From: [Anoxybacillus] calidus
GTDB lineage: Bacteria > Bacillota > Bacilli > Bacillales > Anoxybacillaceae
NCBI RefSeq assembly: GCF_013760845.1
Contig: NZ_JACDUU010000011.1
Span: forward strand, 1-57,044
Direction of reading: 5' to 3'
DNA: 57,044 nt
This document shows positions 42,966 to 51,760 of this stretch, piece by piece (position 1 is the stretch's first letter; the number at the start of each line of letters is the position of its first letter). The translations under genes were made by a program, and so were the position numbers. Below the pieces are notes generated by a model. The model was not told the DNA's origin. It was given only the letters and a program-made list of their open reading frames with translations, and did no database searches.

Positions 42966-45392
42966 TCAATTTCCATATTCAGTAAAAACCAAAAATTGAT
43001 CAAGTAATTTTACCATTTGGCTTCTTGTTGTATAAGAACGAGGGGCAAAACTTCCATCTGCTTTTCCAGATAACACATTTGCCTGTAATAACAAGTTTAC
43101 GTCTTCTCTTGCCCAGGTTATTTGTTGCACGTCTCTAAAGTTGTCCACGTTTTTTGTTTCATCCAGCTTCAAAGGCTCGTATCCGACCGCTCTCATCGCC
43201 CGGCCAAGCATCGCAGCTGCTTGTTCGCGCGTAATCGGATCATTCGGTGCAAAAGTTCCATCATTTTTTCCTTTAATAATCCCAGCTTCGACAGCACTCA
43301 AAAGCTCCGGCACAAACCATTCTTTGCCGCTTACATCAGAGAACTGTTGACGATATTCGCTTTCCGAATATAGACCTAAAGCCCTTGTCAACATGACGGC
43401 AAATTGAATACGGCTTACTGGTTCATGTGGACCGAACGTGCCGTCTTTTTTTCCTTTAACAATGCCCCTTGCCGCTAACTTCTTTACTTGTTCTTCGTTC
43501 CATAGCCCACCAATATCCTTGAAGGTGTTATTGTTGTTTTCTCCGTAAAAAAACGGTTGGTTCCAGCGATGTTTGATAGTAACTTTATCAATTTCTGGAA
43601 TAATCGGTAATGCTGGACCAAGATTTTGTCCATCAAGTTGAGCGGCCATTGCTTTTGCTTTGATCACTTCGGCTCCAAACGTACTCTCCACTTTTCCTTT
43701 CAATATGAGCGATTTTAACTCGCTTCCCGCCTTCGCCACTACATTGAAGCGATAAACGGGTGAGAGGTTAGAAAAGCCTTCAGATTGTAAAAACAATGGC
43801 ATTTCCTTCAATCTTAATTGAACAATGAACGACAAGTCCTCAAGAGAAATGTTTTCCTGTTGAATAATTTGATCGACCGCAAACGTTGATACCGGAAAAC
43901 GAGTGGAAAATTCAGGATCACAAATCTCAATTTGCGCCTTTTCATCTTTCTCTTGGATCGCTTTAATGACTGAACTTGGAATCACGATATCTGTATTTCT
44001 ATTGAAATAACTAAAATTTGAAATGATAATCTTTAATTTATCCAACTCATCTGGTGTATTCAGTAGGTTAAGAACCTCCGATGAGTTTACTTCAAATCTG
44101 TTTCCAGTAACACCATCTGACAACGGAACATTTGATATGATAGCCGGTCGATTGTTCAATGTTTGATATACGTTTAACGCATATGTCTTGCTTGTTTTTT
44201 GATCTTCTGCTGTTACTTTTACAGATACGTATGTCGGTCCATTTCCTAAATCAATGGTAGACGTTCCCGTTTGCTTACTCTTGTTTGTCCGAATCAAGAC
44301 TTCGGAAACGTGTGGATCTTCTGTTCGCGGTTCTAGCAAAATTTCTTGAAGGCCATAAGGCACGTCTAAATGATAATTCTTCTGATTTTCTTGAAAAGAA
44401 TAATTTGCATAGCTCGAATAATTATTTTTTCCAGATACAGCAATTCCGTTTAATGTAGCATCTATTCCTGGTTGACGAATACCATCAGGCACGTTATAAG
44501 GTTTGACGTCCTTTCCCCAGTTAACAACCTTTCCGTTCTCTAATAGAGCTACATCGTCATACATTCCAGTTTCAATTTGTTTCACACCTGTTAATTGATT
44601 CATAAATTCTGGGTTATGTACATATAAATAAGCGGGATATCCAACGTACACCACTTTTCCATCGGCTCGTAAAGCCAAAACATATCCTCTTGCCGCCGCA
44701 ATTGAAACCACGTTTGTTAAAGGAGCTGAAGGTTCGAATTTGGTGTCAAGTCCCCAAATGACCACTTTTCCATCTTTCTGTAATGCTACGCAAAAAGTCC
44801 CCCCTTCAGCAATCGCTTTTACAGGACCAAGCGTTGATGGAACGGAAGAACGACCATCTTTTTCGCCCCAGGCATAGACCTTTCCATTGTTATCTAAAGC
44901 TAAAGAATGGTCATATCCTGCTGCTACCGCAACAATGTTCTTTAAATTTTCAGGAACAGCGGCCCCTTCTCCTTCTCCCCAGCTCACAACCGTTCCGTCT
45001 TTTTTTAAGGCTAAAACGTGACGGTATCCCGCTGAAATTTGAACAATATCGGTTAATTTTTTCGGTGGATTTTTTGGAATCTCCCTCTCACTTGCTCCCC
45101 AAGTCGAGACCGTCCCATCTTTATAAACAAAAACAGAATAGTTATGACCAGCAGCAATCATTTGGACGTTTCTCATTTCTGGAAGTGCCACACGATCTAA
45201 AAAATCAGCGCCCCACGCAACAACCGTCCCATCTTTTCTTAACGCTAGTTTGTGAAAGCTTCCAGCTGCAATTTGAATAACAGGATTATCTGAACTTTCT
45301 TCTGCTTTTGAATAACTCGGAAACATGGTAAACAGCATTATAGCAACAATTAACGCAGAAATAGTAGCCTTTTTTAACTGATACAAACCCAC
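42966..45392 (-). CDS. Secreted RCC1-repeat protein with three SLH domains
   Basis: 808-aa secreted protein. Signal peptide (about 1-30, likely cut after SYSKA). Seven or so RCC1-like repeats (about 38-310) follow the pattern AAG-x-x-H-x-LALKKDGTVVSWG. A cadherin-like beta-sandwich region (about 325-420) and an unassigned domain (about 430-620) come next, then three SLH domains (about 635-808; TFKDIGG, QFSDVSGKEWF, NFRDVQQITW) that bind pyruvylated wall polymer. GTG start 8 nt after AAAGGAG. A surface-anchored propeller is a likely binding module; its ligand is unknown. Confidence 0.88.
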   Translation of the reverse strand: MGLYQLKKATISALIVAIMLFTMFPSYSKAEESSDNPVIQIAAGSFHKLALRKDGTVVAWGADFLDRVALPEMRNVQMIAAGHNYSVFVYKDGTVSTWGASEREIPKNPPKKLTDIVQISAGYRHVLALKKDGTVVSWGEGEGAAVPENLKNIVAVAAGYDHSLALDNNGKVYAWGEKDGRSSVPSTLGPVKAIAEGGTFCVALQKDGKVVIWGLDTKFEPSAPLTNVVSIAAARGYVLALRADGKVVYVGYPAYLYVHNPEFMNQLTGVKQIETGMYDDVALLENGKVVNWGKDVKPYNVPDGIRQPGIDATLNGIAVSGKNNYSSYANYSFQENQKNYHLDVPYGLQEILLEPRTEDPHVSEVLIRTNKSKQTGTSTIDLGNGPTYVSVKVTAEDQKTSKTYALNVYQTLNNRPAIISNVPLSDGVTGNRFEVNSSEVLNLLNTPDELDKLKIIISNFSYFNRNTDIVIPSSVIKAIQEKDEKAQIEICDPEFSTRFPVSTFAVDQIIQQENISLEDLSFIVQLRLKEMPLFLQSEGFSNLSPVYRFNVVAKAGSELKSLILKGKVESTFGAEVIKAKAMAAQLDGQNLGPALPIIPEIDKVTIKHRWNQPFFYGENNNNTFKDIGGLWNEEQVKKLAARGIVKGKKDGTFGPHEPVSRIQFAVMLTRALGLYSESEYRQQFSDVSGKEWFVPELLSAVEAGIIKGKNDGTFAPNDPITREQAAAMLGRAMRAVGYEPLKLDETKNVDNFRDVQQITWAREDVNLLLQANVLSGKADGSFAPRSYTTRSQMVKLLDQFLVFTEYGN

Positions 45393-45513
45393 ATAATCTT
45401 CTCCTTTCCTTATATGAACGATTGTAGATACCTTGAGCCACTGATAATTCCTACAATATTATATAAGAAGTAGGAAAGAAGAAATAGATTTAAAAAATGG
45501 ATTTTATGAACAC

Positions 45514-45765
45514 TTACTGTAGTAATGCCACCCTATAGCCTAACAATTTACACAAAAATCTCTCAACACCTCGATACTTTTCTCTCAAACTTGTTATCTT
45601 AAAGCCATATTTTCGATAAAACTCTACCGCATCTTTATGTGTCTCAGCAGAAATGAATTTTAATGAATGTTTATCACAAACAAACCTAACCATTTTACTT
45701 CCTATCCCGCATTTCCTCTTTCAGCTGGAGAAACTACAATATGTTTTATCTTAAATAGGCGAGAA
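45514..45765 (-). pseudogene. GNAT acetyltransferase remnant with frameshift
   Basis: One frame reads KIKHIVVSPAERGNAG and stops. The adjacent frame continues GIGSKMVRFVCDKHS, then AVEFYRKYGFKITSL, ending at TAA 45514. These are the acetyl-CoA-binding and C-terminal parts of a GNAT N-acetyltransferase; the N terminus is missing. The upstream side lies about 20 nt from palindromic repeat C. Confidence 0.65.
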
Positions 45766-45786
45766 AACTCCCACTTATGTTATAAC

Positions 45787-45910
45787 AACAAAGAGGCTGA
45801 TCCATAAGTGTCTGACCTCACGCGCATTTCACGATATATCGTTCATTTATCCAATGTTATGTCCTATATATTGTGTTGTGGGGTCTGACACTTGGATTAG
45901 CCTCTTTGTT
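45787..45910. repeat. Palindromic repeat, family member C
   Basis: 124-nt element. AACAAAGAGGCT pairs with AGCCTCTTTGTT at its ends; inside are AAGTGTCTGACC on the left and GGTCTGACACTT on the right. It starts 4 nt after the MerR gene stop and best shows the family's symmetry. Confidence 0.78.
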
Positions 45911-45914
45911 CACA

Positions 45915-46664
45915 TTATTTTTTGTTTTTATCCGCAAAGACTGCCATGGCATCGCGCATAAATTTCGCTAAGCCTTCACCAAATTGGTCGATGTTTTTGG
46001 TGAAGCGTTCATCATCTACGTACATTTGCCCTAATCCTTTGAATGCTTCGAGTGAGTAATTGCCGAAGTTATTGTTCAAAAAATCATACCATTCTTTAAT
46101 GGCTGCTTGCGCCTCTTCTGATTCAGGTGAGCCATTACGAAGAGCCGCAAGTTTTTGATAGATCGAATTCATTGCTTTAGCCATAGCTTCTTGTTCATCT
46201 TTAGACATGCTCCCGATTTTAGCGTTTGCTTTGTCGACAGCTTCATCTCCCCAACGTTCACGAGCTTCTTGCTCGTATGGATTATGACTAAAGTCAAAGC
46301 CTTCAAATTTCTCTTTGTTCGTCATTTGAATTTCTCCTTTCATATGCTGAATGGTCTTATCAATCGTAGCAATCACTTTATCGAGTCGCCTGCGTTTCTC
46401 AAGCAACATTTTTCGTTGCAGTACCAACGCTTCATGCCGATCAAATGAAGGACTATTGATAATTTCTTTGATTTTCTTTAAAGGGAAGCCAAGTTCTTTA
46501 AAAAATAAGATTTGTTGTAACATCTCAAGATTATCATCGGAGTAAAGACGATAACCAGATTTGGTTGTCTCATCTGGGGTTAATAACCCGATTTCATCAT
46601 AATAATGCAGTGTGCGCACACTAATGCCAACTAAATCGGCCACTTCTTTCACTGTCATTGCCAT
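45915..46664 (-). CDS. MerR family regulator, Mta/TipA-like
   Basis: 249-aa regulator. The N-terminal MerR helix-turn-helix ([24 protein letters not shown]) and coiled coil are followed by a C-terminal TipAS-like domain (about 120-245; [19 protein letters not shown]) that binds drugs or peptides in TipA and Mta. ATG 46664 lies 8 nt after GGGAGG. Its own promoter has the 19-nt spacer and dyad typical of MerR control, so it is probably self-activating. A multidrug transporter target would be expected elsewhere. Confidence 0.88.
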   Translation of the reverse strand: MAMTVKEVADLVGISVRTLHYYDEIGLLTPDETTKSGYRLYSDDNLEMLQQILFFKELGFPLKKIKEIINSPSFDRHEALVLQRKMLLEKRRRLDKVIATIDKTIQHMKGEIQMTNKEKFEGFDFSHNPYEQEARERWGDEAVDKANAKIGSMSKDEQEAMAKAMNSIYQKLAALRNGSPESEEAQAAIKEWYDFLNNNFGNYSLEAFKGLGQMYVDDERFTKNIDQFGEGLAKFMRDAMAVFADKNKK

Positions 46665-46688
46665 CGTTTTGACCTCCCTTCCATATTC

Positions 46689-46719
46689 ACTATAAAGTAT
46701 CACGTAACGTGAGAGTCAA
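46689..46719 (-). promoter_or_regulatory. MerR-type promoter with operator dyad
   Basis: On minus: TTGACT (46714-46719), 19-nt spacer, TATAGT (46689-46694). The spacer holds the perfect dyad TCACGTAACGTGA (46700-46712). The long spacer is the hallmark of MerR-activated promoters, which the regulator corrects by twisting DNA. Confidence 0.8.
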
Positions 46720-46784
46720 CATACGTTTTGAAAATATAAGTAATAAAATAATCAGATTATGTATATTCGTTTACATAAAAAAAA

Positions 46785-46836
46785 TATCGTAAAAGGATAA
46801 AAATATATTGCAAAACGATAAATTGTGTATTAAAAT
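46785..46836 (+). promoter_or_regulatory. Promoter and possible operator of the DUF2975/XRE pair
   Basis: TTGCAA (46808-46813), 17-nt spacer, TAAAAT (46831-46836). TATCGT (46785-46790) and ACGATA (46815-46820) form a dyad around the -35, a plausible site for the XRE regulator encoded downstream. Confidence 0.55.
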
Positions 46837-46868
46837 CAGATTGACAAAAATAAGCGGAGGTGCTATAT

Positions 46869-47339
46869 ATGAAACCAGAAACTCTCTTTTTAAAGATAGT
46901 TGTTTGTCTTATTGGAATTACGGTACTTGCTATGTTTATATTTGTGTCGCCTTTTATAGCAAATGAATTAGCAAAAGGGTTGGAATGGTTGTTAGTTTTG
47001 TTTGTAATAGATTTGTATGCATCGGCAATACCGTTTTTCGTTGCATTGTATCATACTTTAAGACTTTTAAGCTATATTGATAAGAACATTGCTTTCTCGG
47101 AATTATCTGTTAGGTCTTTAAAGTATATAAAATACTGTGCATTCACATTCAGTATGTTGTATGTGTCAGCCTTGCCAATGTTCTATCGCTGCGCGAAGAA
47201 TGAGGATGCCCCAGGTGTCATGTTATTTGGATTGGTCATTATTCTTGCTTCAATTGTGATTGCAGTCTTTGCTTCTATTCTTCAAAAACTATTAAAAAAT
47301 GCCATAGATATAAAATCAGAAAATGATTTAACGGTCTAA
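46869..47339 (+). CDS. DUF2975 membrane protein
   Basis: 156-aa protein with four hydrophobic segments and the DUF2975 layout (central LRLLSYIDKNIAFSELSVRSLKYIKY linker between helices 2 and 3). Usually found with a small XRE regulator, as here (compare B. subtilis YoaS-YozG). Function is unknown. ATG 46869 lies 8 nt after GGAGG. The regulator gene starts 10 nt downstream. Confidence 0.8.
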   Translation: MKPETLFLKIVVCLIGITVLAMFIFVSPFIANELAKGLEWLLVLFVIDLYASAIPFFVALYHTLRLLSYIDKNIAFSELSVRSLKYIKYCAFTFSMLYVSALPMFYRCAKNEDAPGVMLFGLVIILASIVIAVFASILQKLLKNAIDIKSENDLTV

Positions 47340-47349
47340 GGTGAATAAC

Positions 47350-47571
47350 GTGGCAATTATAATCAATCTTGATGTGATGCTGGCTAAAAGGAAAATGAGC
47401 CTTACAGAACTTTCGGAGAGGGTTGGAATAACGATGGCTAATCTTTCTATATTGAAAAATGGAAAGGCAAAAGCGATTCGATTATCAACTTTAGATGCGA
47501 TTTGTAAGGCTTTAGAATGTCAGCCTGGAGATATTTTAGAATACAAAAGTGACGAAGACAGTCAGGGATAA
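47350..47571 (+). CDS. XRE-family regulator (YozG-like)
   Basis: 73-aa helix-turn-helix protein (MLAKRKMSLTELSERVG, TMANLSILKNGKAKAIRLSTL), of the small Cro/CI type paired with DUF2975 proteins. The GTG at 47350 was preferred because AAGGTG precedes it by 6 nt; a GTG at 47341 overlaps that site. It probably controls its own operon through the dyad near the promoter. Confidence 0.82.
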   Translation: MAIIINLDVMLAKRKMSLTELSERVGITMANLSILKNGKAKAIRLSTLDAICKALECQPGDILEYKSDEDSQG

Positions 47572-47626
47572 TACCAATCTTCAACTAACGCGGGTTAATT
47601 GAACAAGACCAACACTATAAAGTTAA

Positions 47627-47664
47627 AACGCTTGGGGTTCTTTGAAATACCCCAAGCGTTTTTA
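47627..47664 (+). terminator. Terminator of the DUF2975/XRE operon
   Basis: AACGCTTGGGGT pairs perfectly with ACCCCAAGCGTT (12 bp, 10-nt loop), then TTTTT. Confidence 0.85.
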
Positions 47665-47790
47665 TGTTTTAATTATATTGTTATTGTGCCTGTTATTTCA
47701 GTTGTTATTTGATGTGTCATTTACACTGTTATTTAGCTTTTTCTCCACATTATCAGAACTACTTAGGCATAAACCTATGCCAACACCTTT

Positions 47791-47850
47791 TCCCAGTTAC
47801 CATTATTATTTTCTAGTTACCAACTTTATTTTTCAGTATGCGACTTTATT
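47791..47850. repeat. Degenerate 20-nt tandem repeats, block 1
   Basis: Three successive 20-nt units starting at 47791, 47811 and 47831 share the pattern AGTTACCAACTTTATT with drift. The pattern resembles that of block 2 at 47941. Confidence 0.5.
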
Positions 47851-47904
47851 TTCCGCGAACACCAATAACAGTTATATTTGCAAAGGAAATAAACACTGTA
47901 ATAG

Positions 47905-47941
47905 GAAAAACAAAAGCCTGCTGGATTCACCAGCAGGCTTT
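47905..47941 (-). terminator. Terminator of glmS
   Basis: On minus, AAGCCTGCTGG pairs with CCAGCAGGCTT (11 bp, 5-nt loop), followed by TTGTTTTTCC. It lies about 115 nt after the glmS stop; the tandem repeats lie between. Confidence 0.8.
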
Positions 47942-48020
47942 CAGTTCCCGGACTTTTTTGTTCGGTACCCAACTTTTTTGTCCGGTTCCCGACTTTTTTG
48001 TCAAGTACCCGACTTTTTTG
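47941..48020. repeat. 20-nt tandem repeats, block 2
   Basis: Four direct repeats with an exact 20-nt period at 47941, 47961, 47981 and 48001; consensus is roughly GTACCCGACTTTTTTG with a 4-nt variable start. Located in the glmS 3' region, before its terminator. Plasmid iterons or a protein-binding array are possible; nothing nearby identifies either. Confidence 0.75.
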
Positions 48021-48053
48021 TAATTCAACACCTTTTCAAAGTAGCTGTCTTAA

Positions 48054-49856
48054 TTACTCCACCGTCACTGACTTCGCTAAGTTACGCGGTTTGTCAACGT
48101 CGCAGCCGCGGTGTAATGCAGCGTAGTAAGCGATAAGCTGCAATGGCACAACCGAAACAAGCGGCGTTAACATTGGATGAACCGCTGGGATGACGTAACG
48201 GTCTTCTTCTGTTTCTAAGCCTTTCATTGAGATAATGCAAGGGTTCGCACCGCGTGCAACCACTTCTTTTACATTACCGCGAATGCTTAAGTTCACGTGC
48301 TCTTGCGTTGCCAAAGCGATGACTGGCGTACCCTCTTCAATTAACGCGATTGTACCGTGCTTCAATTCACCGCCAGCAAAGCCTTCCGCTTGAATGTATG
48401 AAATCTCTTTTAGCTTTAACGCACCTTCAAGGCAGACGTAGAAGTCTACCGCACGACCGATAAAGAAGCAGTTGCGCGTTGTCGCTAAATATTCACGTGC
48501 AATTTTTTCCATTTCTTCTTTTGCATCGCAAAGCATTTCCATAACATTCGCGATAATACCTAACTCTTTAACAAGATCAAAATCAAGTTCAATTCCTTTT
48601 GCTTTCGCCGTTACTGTCGCTAAAATCGCTAAAACCGCAATCTGTGCGGTATATGCTTTTGTCGATGCAACTGCGATTTCCGGACCAGCATGAAGCAATA
48701 ACGTATAATCTGCTTCACGGGAAAGCGTGGAACCAGGAACGTTTGTAATCGTTAAAGCTTTATAGCCCATTTCTTTCGTTTGGACAAGTACCGCACGGCT
48801 GTCTGCTGTTTCACCGCTTTGTGAAATATAGATAAACAACGGTCTTTCAGATAGTAATGGCATATTGTATGAGAACTCACTTGCGACATGTACTTCCACA
48901 GGGATTTTTGCCCATTTTTCAATGAACTGCTTGCCAACTAAGCCGGCATGGTAGCTTGTACCGCACGCTATAATGTATATACGATCCGCTTCGTTCATCG
49001 CCTCAATAATTTCTGGGTCAATGGTTAAATGGCCGTTTTCATCTTGATACTTTTGAATAATGCGGCGCATCACAAGCGGCTGTTCATCGATTTCTTTTAA
49101 CATGTAATGCGGATATGTTCCTTTTTCAATGTCGCTTGCATCCAACTCTGCTGTGTACGGATCACGGTCAATAATGTTGCCGTCTAATTTCTTAATCGTC
49201 ACTGAATTTTTTGTGACCATTACCATTTCTTTATCCATTAACTCGACATATTGGTTTGTCACTTGCAGCATAGCCATCGCGTCACTTGCGACAACATTGA
49301 AGCCGTCTCCAAGACCAACGAGCAATGGACTTTTATTTTTAGCCACATAAATAACATCTTTATTCTCAGAATCGATTAATGCAATCGCATAAGAGCCTTT
49401 TAAAAGCATTAATGTTTGTCGGAATGCTTCCTCTACATCTAAGCCGCTGTTTACAAATTTCTCAACGAGCTGCACGATAACTTCTGTATCTGTATCACTC
49501 TTTAATTCAACATCTTGTAAATATTCGCGTTTTAAAATCGCATAGTTTTCGATTACTCCGTTATGAACAAGTGTAAAACGACCTGATGCACTTTGGTGTG
49601 GATGTGCATTTACACGGCTTGGCGCACCATGAGTAGCCCAACGTGTATGACCGATACCGACTGACGCTTCGACATCTGGATTGACAACTTCACGTAAGTC
49701 TGCGATGCGTCCTTTTTCTTTAAAAACATGTACTCCGTTCTCGTTTAACACAGCAATCCCAGCTGAATCGTAGCCACGATATTCTAATTTCTCAAGTCCG
49801 CGTAATAAAATTTCTTTTGAATCTTGTTCACCGATATATCCAACGATTCCACACAT
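48054..49856 (-). CDS. glmS: Glutamine--fructose-6-phosphate aminotransferase GlmS
   Basis: 600-aa enzyme that makes glucosamine-6-phosphate, the entry step to wall amino sugars. The N-terminal glutaminase begins MCGIVGYIG, so Cys2 becomes the catalytic N-terminal Cys; this fixes the start at ATG 49856, 9 nt after GGAGG. Two SIS sugar-isomerase domains follow ([13 protein letters not shown] near 347 and a second around 455-600), ending AKSVTVE. Expression is controlled by the glmS ribozyme at 50014-50171. A palindromic repeat lies between ribozyme and gene. Confidence 0.95.
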   Translation of the reverse strand: MCGIVGYIGEQDSKEILLRGLEKLEYRGYDSAGIAVLNENGVHVFKEKGRIADLREVVNPDVEASVGIGHTRWATHGAPSRVNAHPHQSASGRFTLVHNGVIENYAILKREYLQDVELKSDTDTEVIVQLVEKFVNSGLDVEEAFRQTLMLLKGSYAIALIDSENKDVIYVAKNKSPLLVGLGDGFNVVASDAMAMLQVTNQYVELMDKEMVMVTKNSVTIKKLDGNIIDRDPYTAELDASDIEKGTYPHYMLKEIDEQPLVMRRIIQKYQDENGHLTIDPEIIEAMNEADRIYIIACGTSYHAGLVGKQFIEKWAKIPVEVHVASEFSYNMPLLSERPLFIYISQSGETADSRAVLVQTKEMGYKALTITNVPGSTLSREADYTLLLHAGPEIAVASTKAYTAQIAVLAILATVTAKAKGIELDFDLVKELGIIANVMEMLCDAKEEMEKIAREYLATTRNCFFIGRAVDFYVCLEGALKLKEISYIQAEGFAGGELKHGTIALIEEGTPVIALATQEHVNLSIRGNVKEVVARGANPCIISMKGLETEEDRYVIPAVHPMLTPLVSVVPLQLIAYYAALHRGCDVDKPRNLAKSVTVE

Positions 49857-49880
49857 CAACACATTCCTCCCTATTTTTCA

Positions 49881-50000
49881 AAAGAGGCTGCCTATAAGGA
49901 TGTGAGGACCCCTCGAATGATTACAATATCTTCTACCGACCTATTTATATTTTATATTGTAGCTGAGGGATCTGACCCTTTGTTTTAGACAGACTCCCTT
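49881..50000. repeat. Palindromic repeat, diverged family member D
   Basis: About 120 nt in the glmS leader, between ribozyme and start codon. AGAGGCTGCC at the left and GACAGACTCCCTT at the right are weakly complementary; GGATCTGACCC on the right matches the family core. It is the most diverged copy. Confidence 0.5.
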
Positions 50001-50013
50001 AATGATCAACTTT

Positions 50014-50171
50014 GCGATTAAATCCTTTCCTTTGTGCAAAGAGTCACCTCTTTGTTTTAAGAAAGGACTTGCGGCTGTAATCGCAGCAACCGGGAGGCAT
50101 CCGCCGAACGATCGATAAACCTCCTCCTCGTCAACTAAGCTTTCTTCCGAGCAAAGCTTAGTCCAGGCGCT
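50014..50171 (-). ncRNA. glmS ribozyme
   Basis: On minus, the self-cleaving riboswitch core begins at GCGCC (cleavage between 50171 and 50170). It contains GACGAGGAGGAGG, TTTATCGA, TTCGGCGGATG and CTCCCGGTTG, and ends with TAATCGC pairing back to GCGATTA. These match the B. anthracis-type ribozyme closely. It is cleaved when glucosamine-6-phosphate binds, leading to mRNA decay. Confidence 0.93.
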
Positions 50172-50229
50172 TTACAAAATAAATACTTCTCCTACCCACC
50201 TTTCTATTTTGAATAACAACAATGTTAAT

Positions 50230-50257
50230 ATTATAGCAGTCCACTAAGAAACGTCAA
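50230..50257 (-). promoter_or_regulatory. Promoter of glmS
   Basis: On minus: TTGACG (50252-50257), 16-nt spacer, TATAAT (50230-50235) with extended TGC before it. Places transcription start about 50 nt before the ribozyme cleavage site. Confidence 0.75.
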
Positions 50258-50280
50258 CTAATATATTTTATAAAATATGT

Positions 50281-50358
50281 ATAAGTGAAATTTCTCGTTC
50301 CACTTATTTTATAAAATACGCATAAGTGGAATATTCTCGTTCGTTCCACTTATGCGTA
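50281..50358 (-). terminator. Tandem hairpins terminating glmM
   Basis: TACGCATAAGTGGAA pairs perfectly with TTCCACTTATGCGTA (50317-50358, 15 bp). A related weaker hairpin ATAAGTG/CACTTAT follows at 50281-50307. Both are joined by TTTTATAAAATA, suggesting tandem duplication of one unit. Confidence 0.75.
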
Positions 50359-50380
50359 GGTTGGTTATAAGAGAAATAAA

Positions 50381-51727
50381 TTATTCAGCTCCCATTTCTT
50401 CTTTTACTACTGTAGCAATTCGTTCTACATACTCTTTACATAATTCCTCTGTTGGGGCTTCTGCCATGACGCGGACAAGCGGTTCTGTTCCTGATGGACG
50501 AACAAGAACGCGGCCATTTCCGTTCATTTCTGCTTCTACCGCTTGAATCACTTCTTTTACTTTCTCGTTTTCCATTACTTTATGTTTATCTGTTACTTTG
50601 ACGTTCACAAGAAGCTGCGGATATTTCGGCATTTCGCTTGCTAATTGCGAAAGCGGCTTTTGGGTAATTTTCATGATATTGACAAGCTGCAAAGCCGTTA
50701 ACAAACCATCACCCGTTGTATTGTAATCAAGGAAAATGATATGGCCGGACTGCTCACCGCCTAAGTTATAGCCATTTTTCTTCATTTCCTCGACTACATA
50801 GCGGTCACCGACTGCTGTTTGTACACTTTGAATTCCTTGTGCTTCTAATGCTTTATAAAAACCAAGATTGCTCATGACCGTTGAAACAACGGTTTGATGT
50901 TTTAAACGTCCCGTCTCCTTCAAATACTTCGCGCAAATATACATAATTTGATCGCCATCGACAATATTGCCGTTTTCATCAACTGCAATTAAACGGTCAC
51001 CGTCACCGTCAAATGCAAGCCCTACATCCGCTTCTTTTTCTTTTACAAACGCCGCTAACGCTTCTGGATGTGTTGATCCAACTCCATCGTTAATATTAAT
51101 TCCGTTTGGTGATGCTCCCATTGTTAAAACATCTGCTTCTAAGTCTGCAAATAAGTGAGTAGCTAGTGAAGAAGTTGCTCCGTGAGCACAGTCAAGGGCA
51201 AGGCGCAATCCTGAGAAATCTTCTTCTACCGTCTGTTTTAAATATTGTAAATATTTTTGTCCGCCTTCAAAGTAATCATTTACTTGTCCTAAATCTTTGC
51301 CGATCGGTCTCGGTAATGTATCTTCTGGACTGTCTAATAATTCCTCAATTTCTCTTTCCTGTTCGTCTGAAAGCTTGAATCCATCCGGTCCAAAAAACTT
51401 AATCCCGTTATCCTGCACAGGGTTATGCGAAGCAGAAATCATAACTCCCGCTTGCGCCCCTAGCGCTTTTGTCAAGTAAGCTACACCTGGAGTTGAAATG
51501 ACACCAAGACGCATAACCTCTGCTCCGATAGAAAGCAATCCAGCTACTAATGCTCCCTCAAGCATATGCCCTGAAATACGTGTATCACGGCCGATTAATA
51601 CTTTTGGACGTTCTTTATCCTTTGTTAACACATAACCGCCACAACGGCCAATTTTAAACGCCAGCTCTGGCGTTAACTCGCTATTGGCAATGCCACGTAC
51701 ACCGTCAGTACCAAAATATTTACCCAT
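50381..51727 (-). CDS. glmM: Phosphoglucosamine mutase GlmM
   Basis: 448-aa alpha-D-phosphohexomutase that converts glucosamine-6-phosphate to glucosamine-1-phosphate. It starts [12 protein letters not shown], with the phosphoserine loop [12 protein letters not shown] (Ser near 100), the metal loop FDGDGDRLI (near 240) and the C-terminal phosphate loop [12 protein letters not shown]. Full length. ATG 51727 after AAAGGAGAG. It acts directly after GlmS. In relatives GlmM also binds and inhibits CdaA, encoded two genes upstream. Confidence 0.95.
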   Translation of the reverse strand: MGKYFGTDGVRGIANSELTPELAFKIGRCGGYVLTKDKERPKVLIGRDTRISGHMLEGALVAGLLSIGAEVMRLGVISTPGVAYLTKALGAQAGVMISASHNPVQDNGIKFFGPDGFKLSDEQEREIEELLDSPEDTLPRPIGKDLGQVNDYFEGGQKYLQYLKQTVEEDFSGLRLALDCAHGATSSLATHLFADLEADVLTMGASPNGININDGVGSTHPEALAAFVKEKEADVGLAFDGDGDRLIAVDENGNIVDGDQIMYICAKYLKETGRLKHQTVVSTVMSNLGFYKALEAQGIQSVQTAVGDRYVVEEMKKNGYNLGGEQSGHIIFLDYNTTGDGLLTALQLVNIMKITQKPLSQLASEMPKYPQLLVNVKVTDKHKVMENEKVKEVIQAVEAEMNGNGRVLVRPSGTEPLVRVMAEAPTEELCKEYVERIATVVKEEMGAE

Positions 51728-51760
51728 TATCTGTATCTCTCCTTTTATTCTCTTGCTTAT

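Noticed and set aside
44783-45280. A 165-codon plus-strand frame opposite the RCC1-SLH gene
   Set aside because: It is the mirror of the repeated RCC1 codons and shows no start signal or family.
47941-48020. CRISPR array
   Set aside because: Units are contiguous 20-nt repeats without spacers, and no cas gene is near.
47642-48136. A 164-codon plus-strand frame near glmS
   Set aside because: It crosses two terminators and the 20-nt repeats and overlaps the glmS end; the repeated peptide is a by-product of the DNA repeats.
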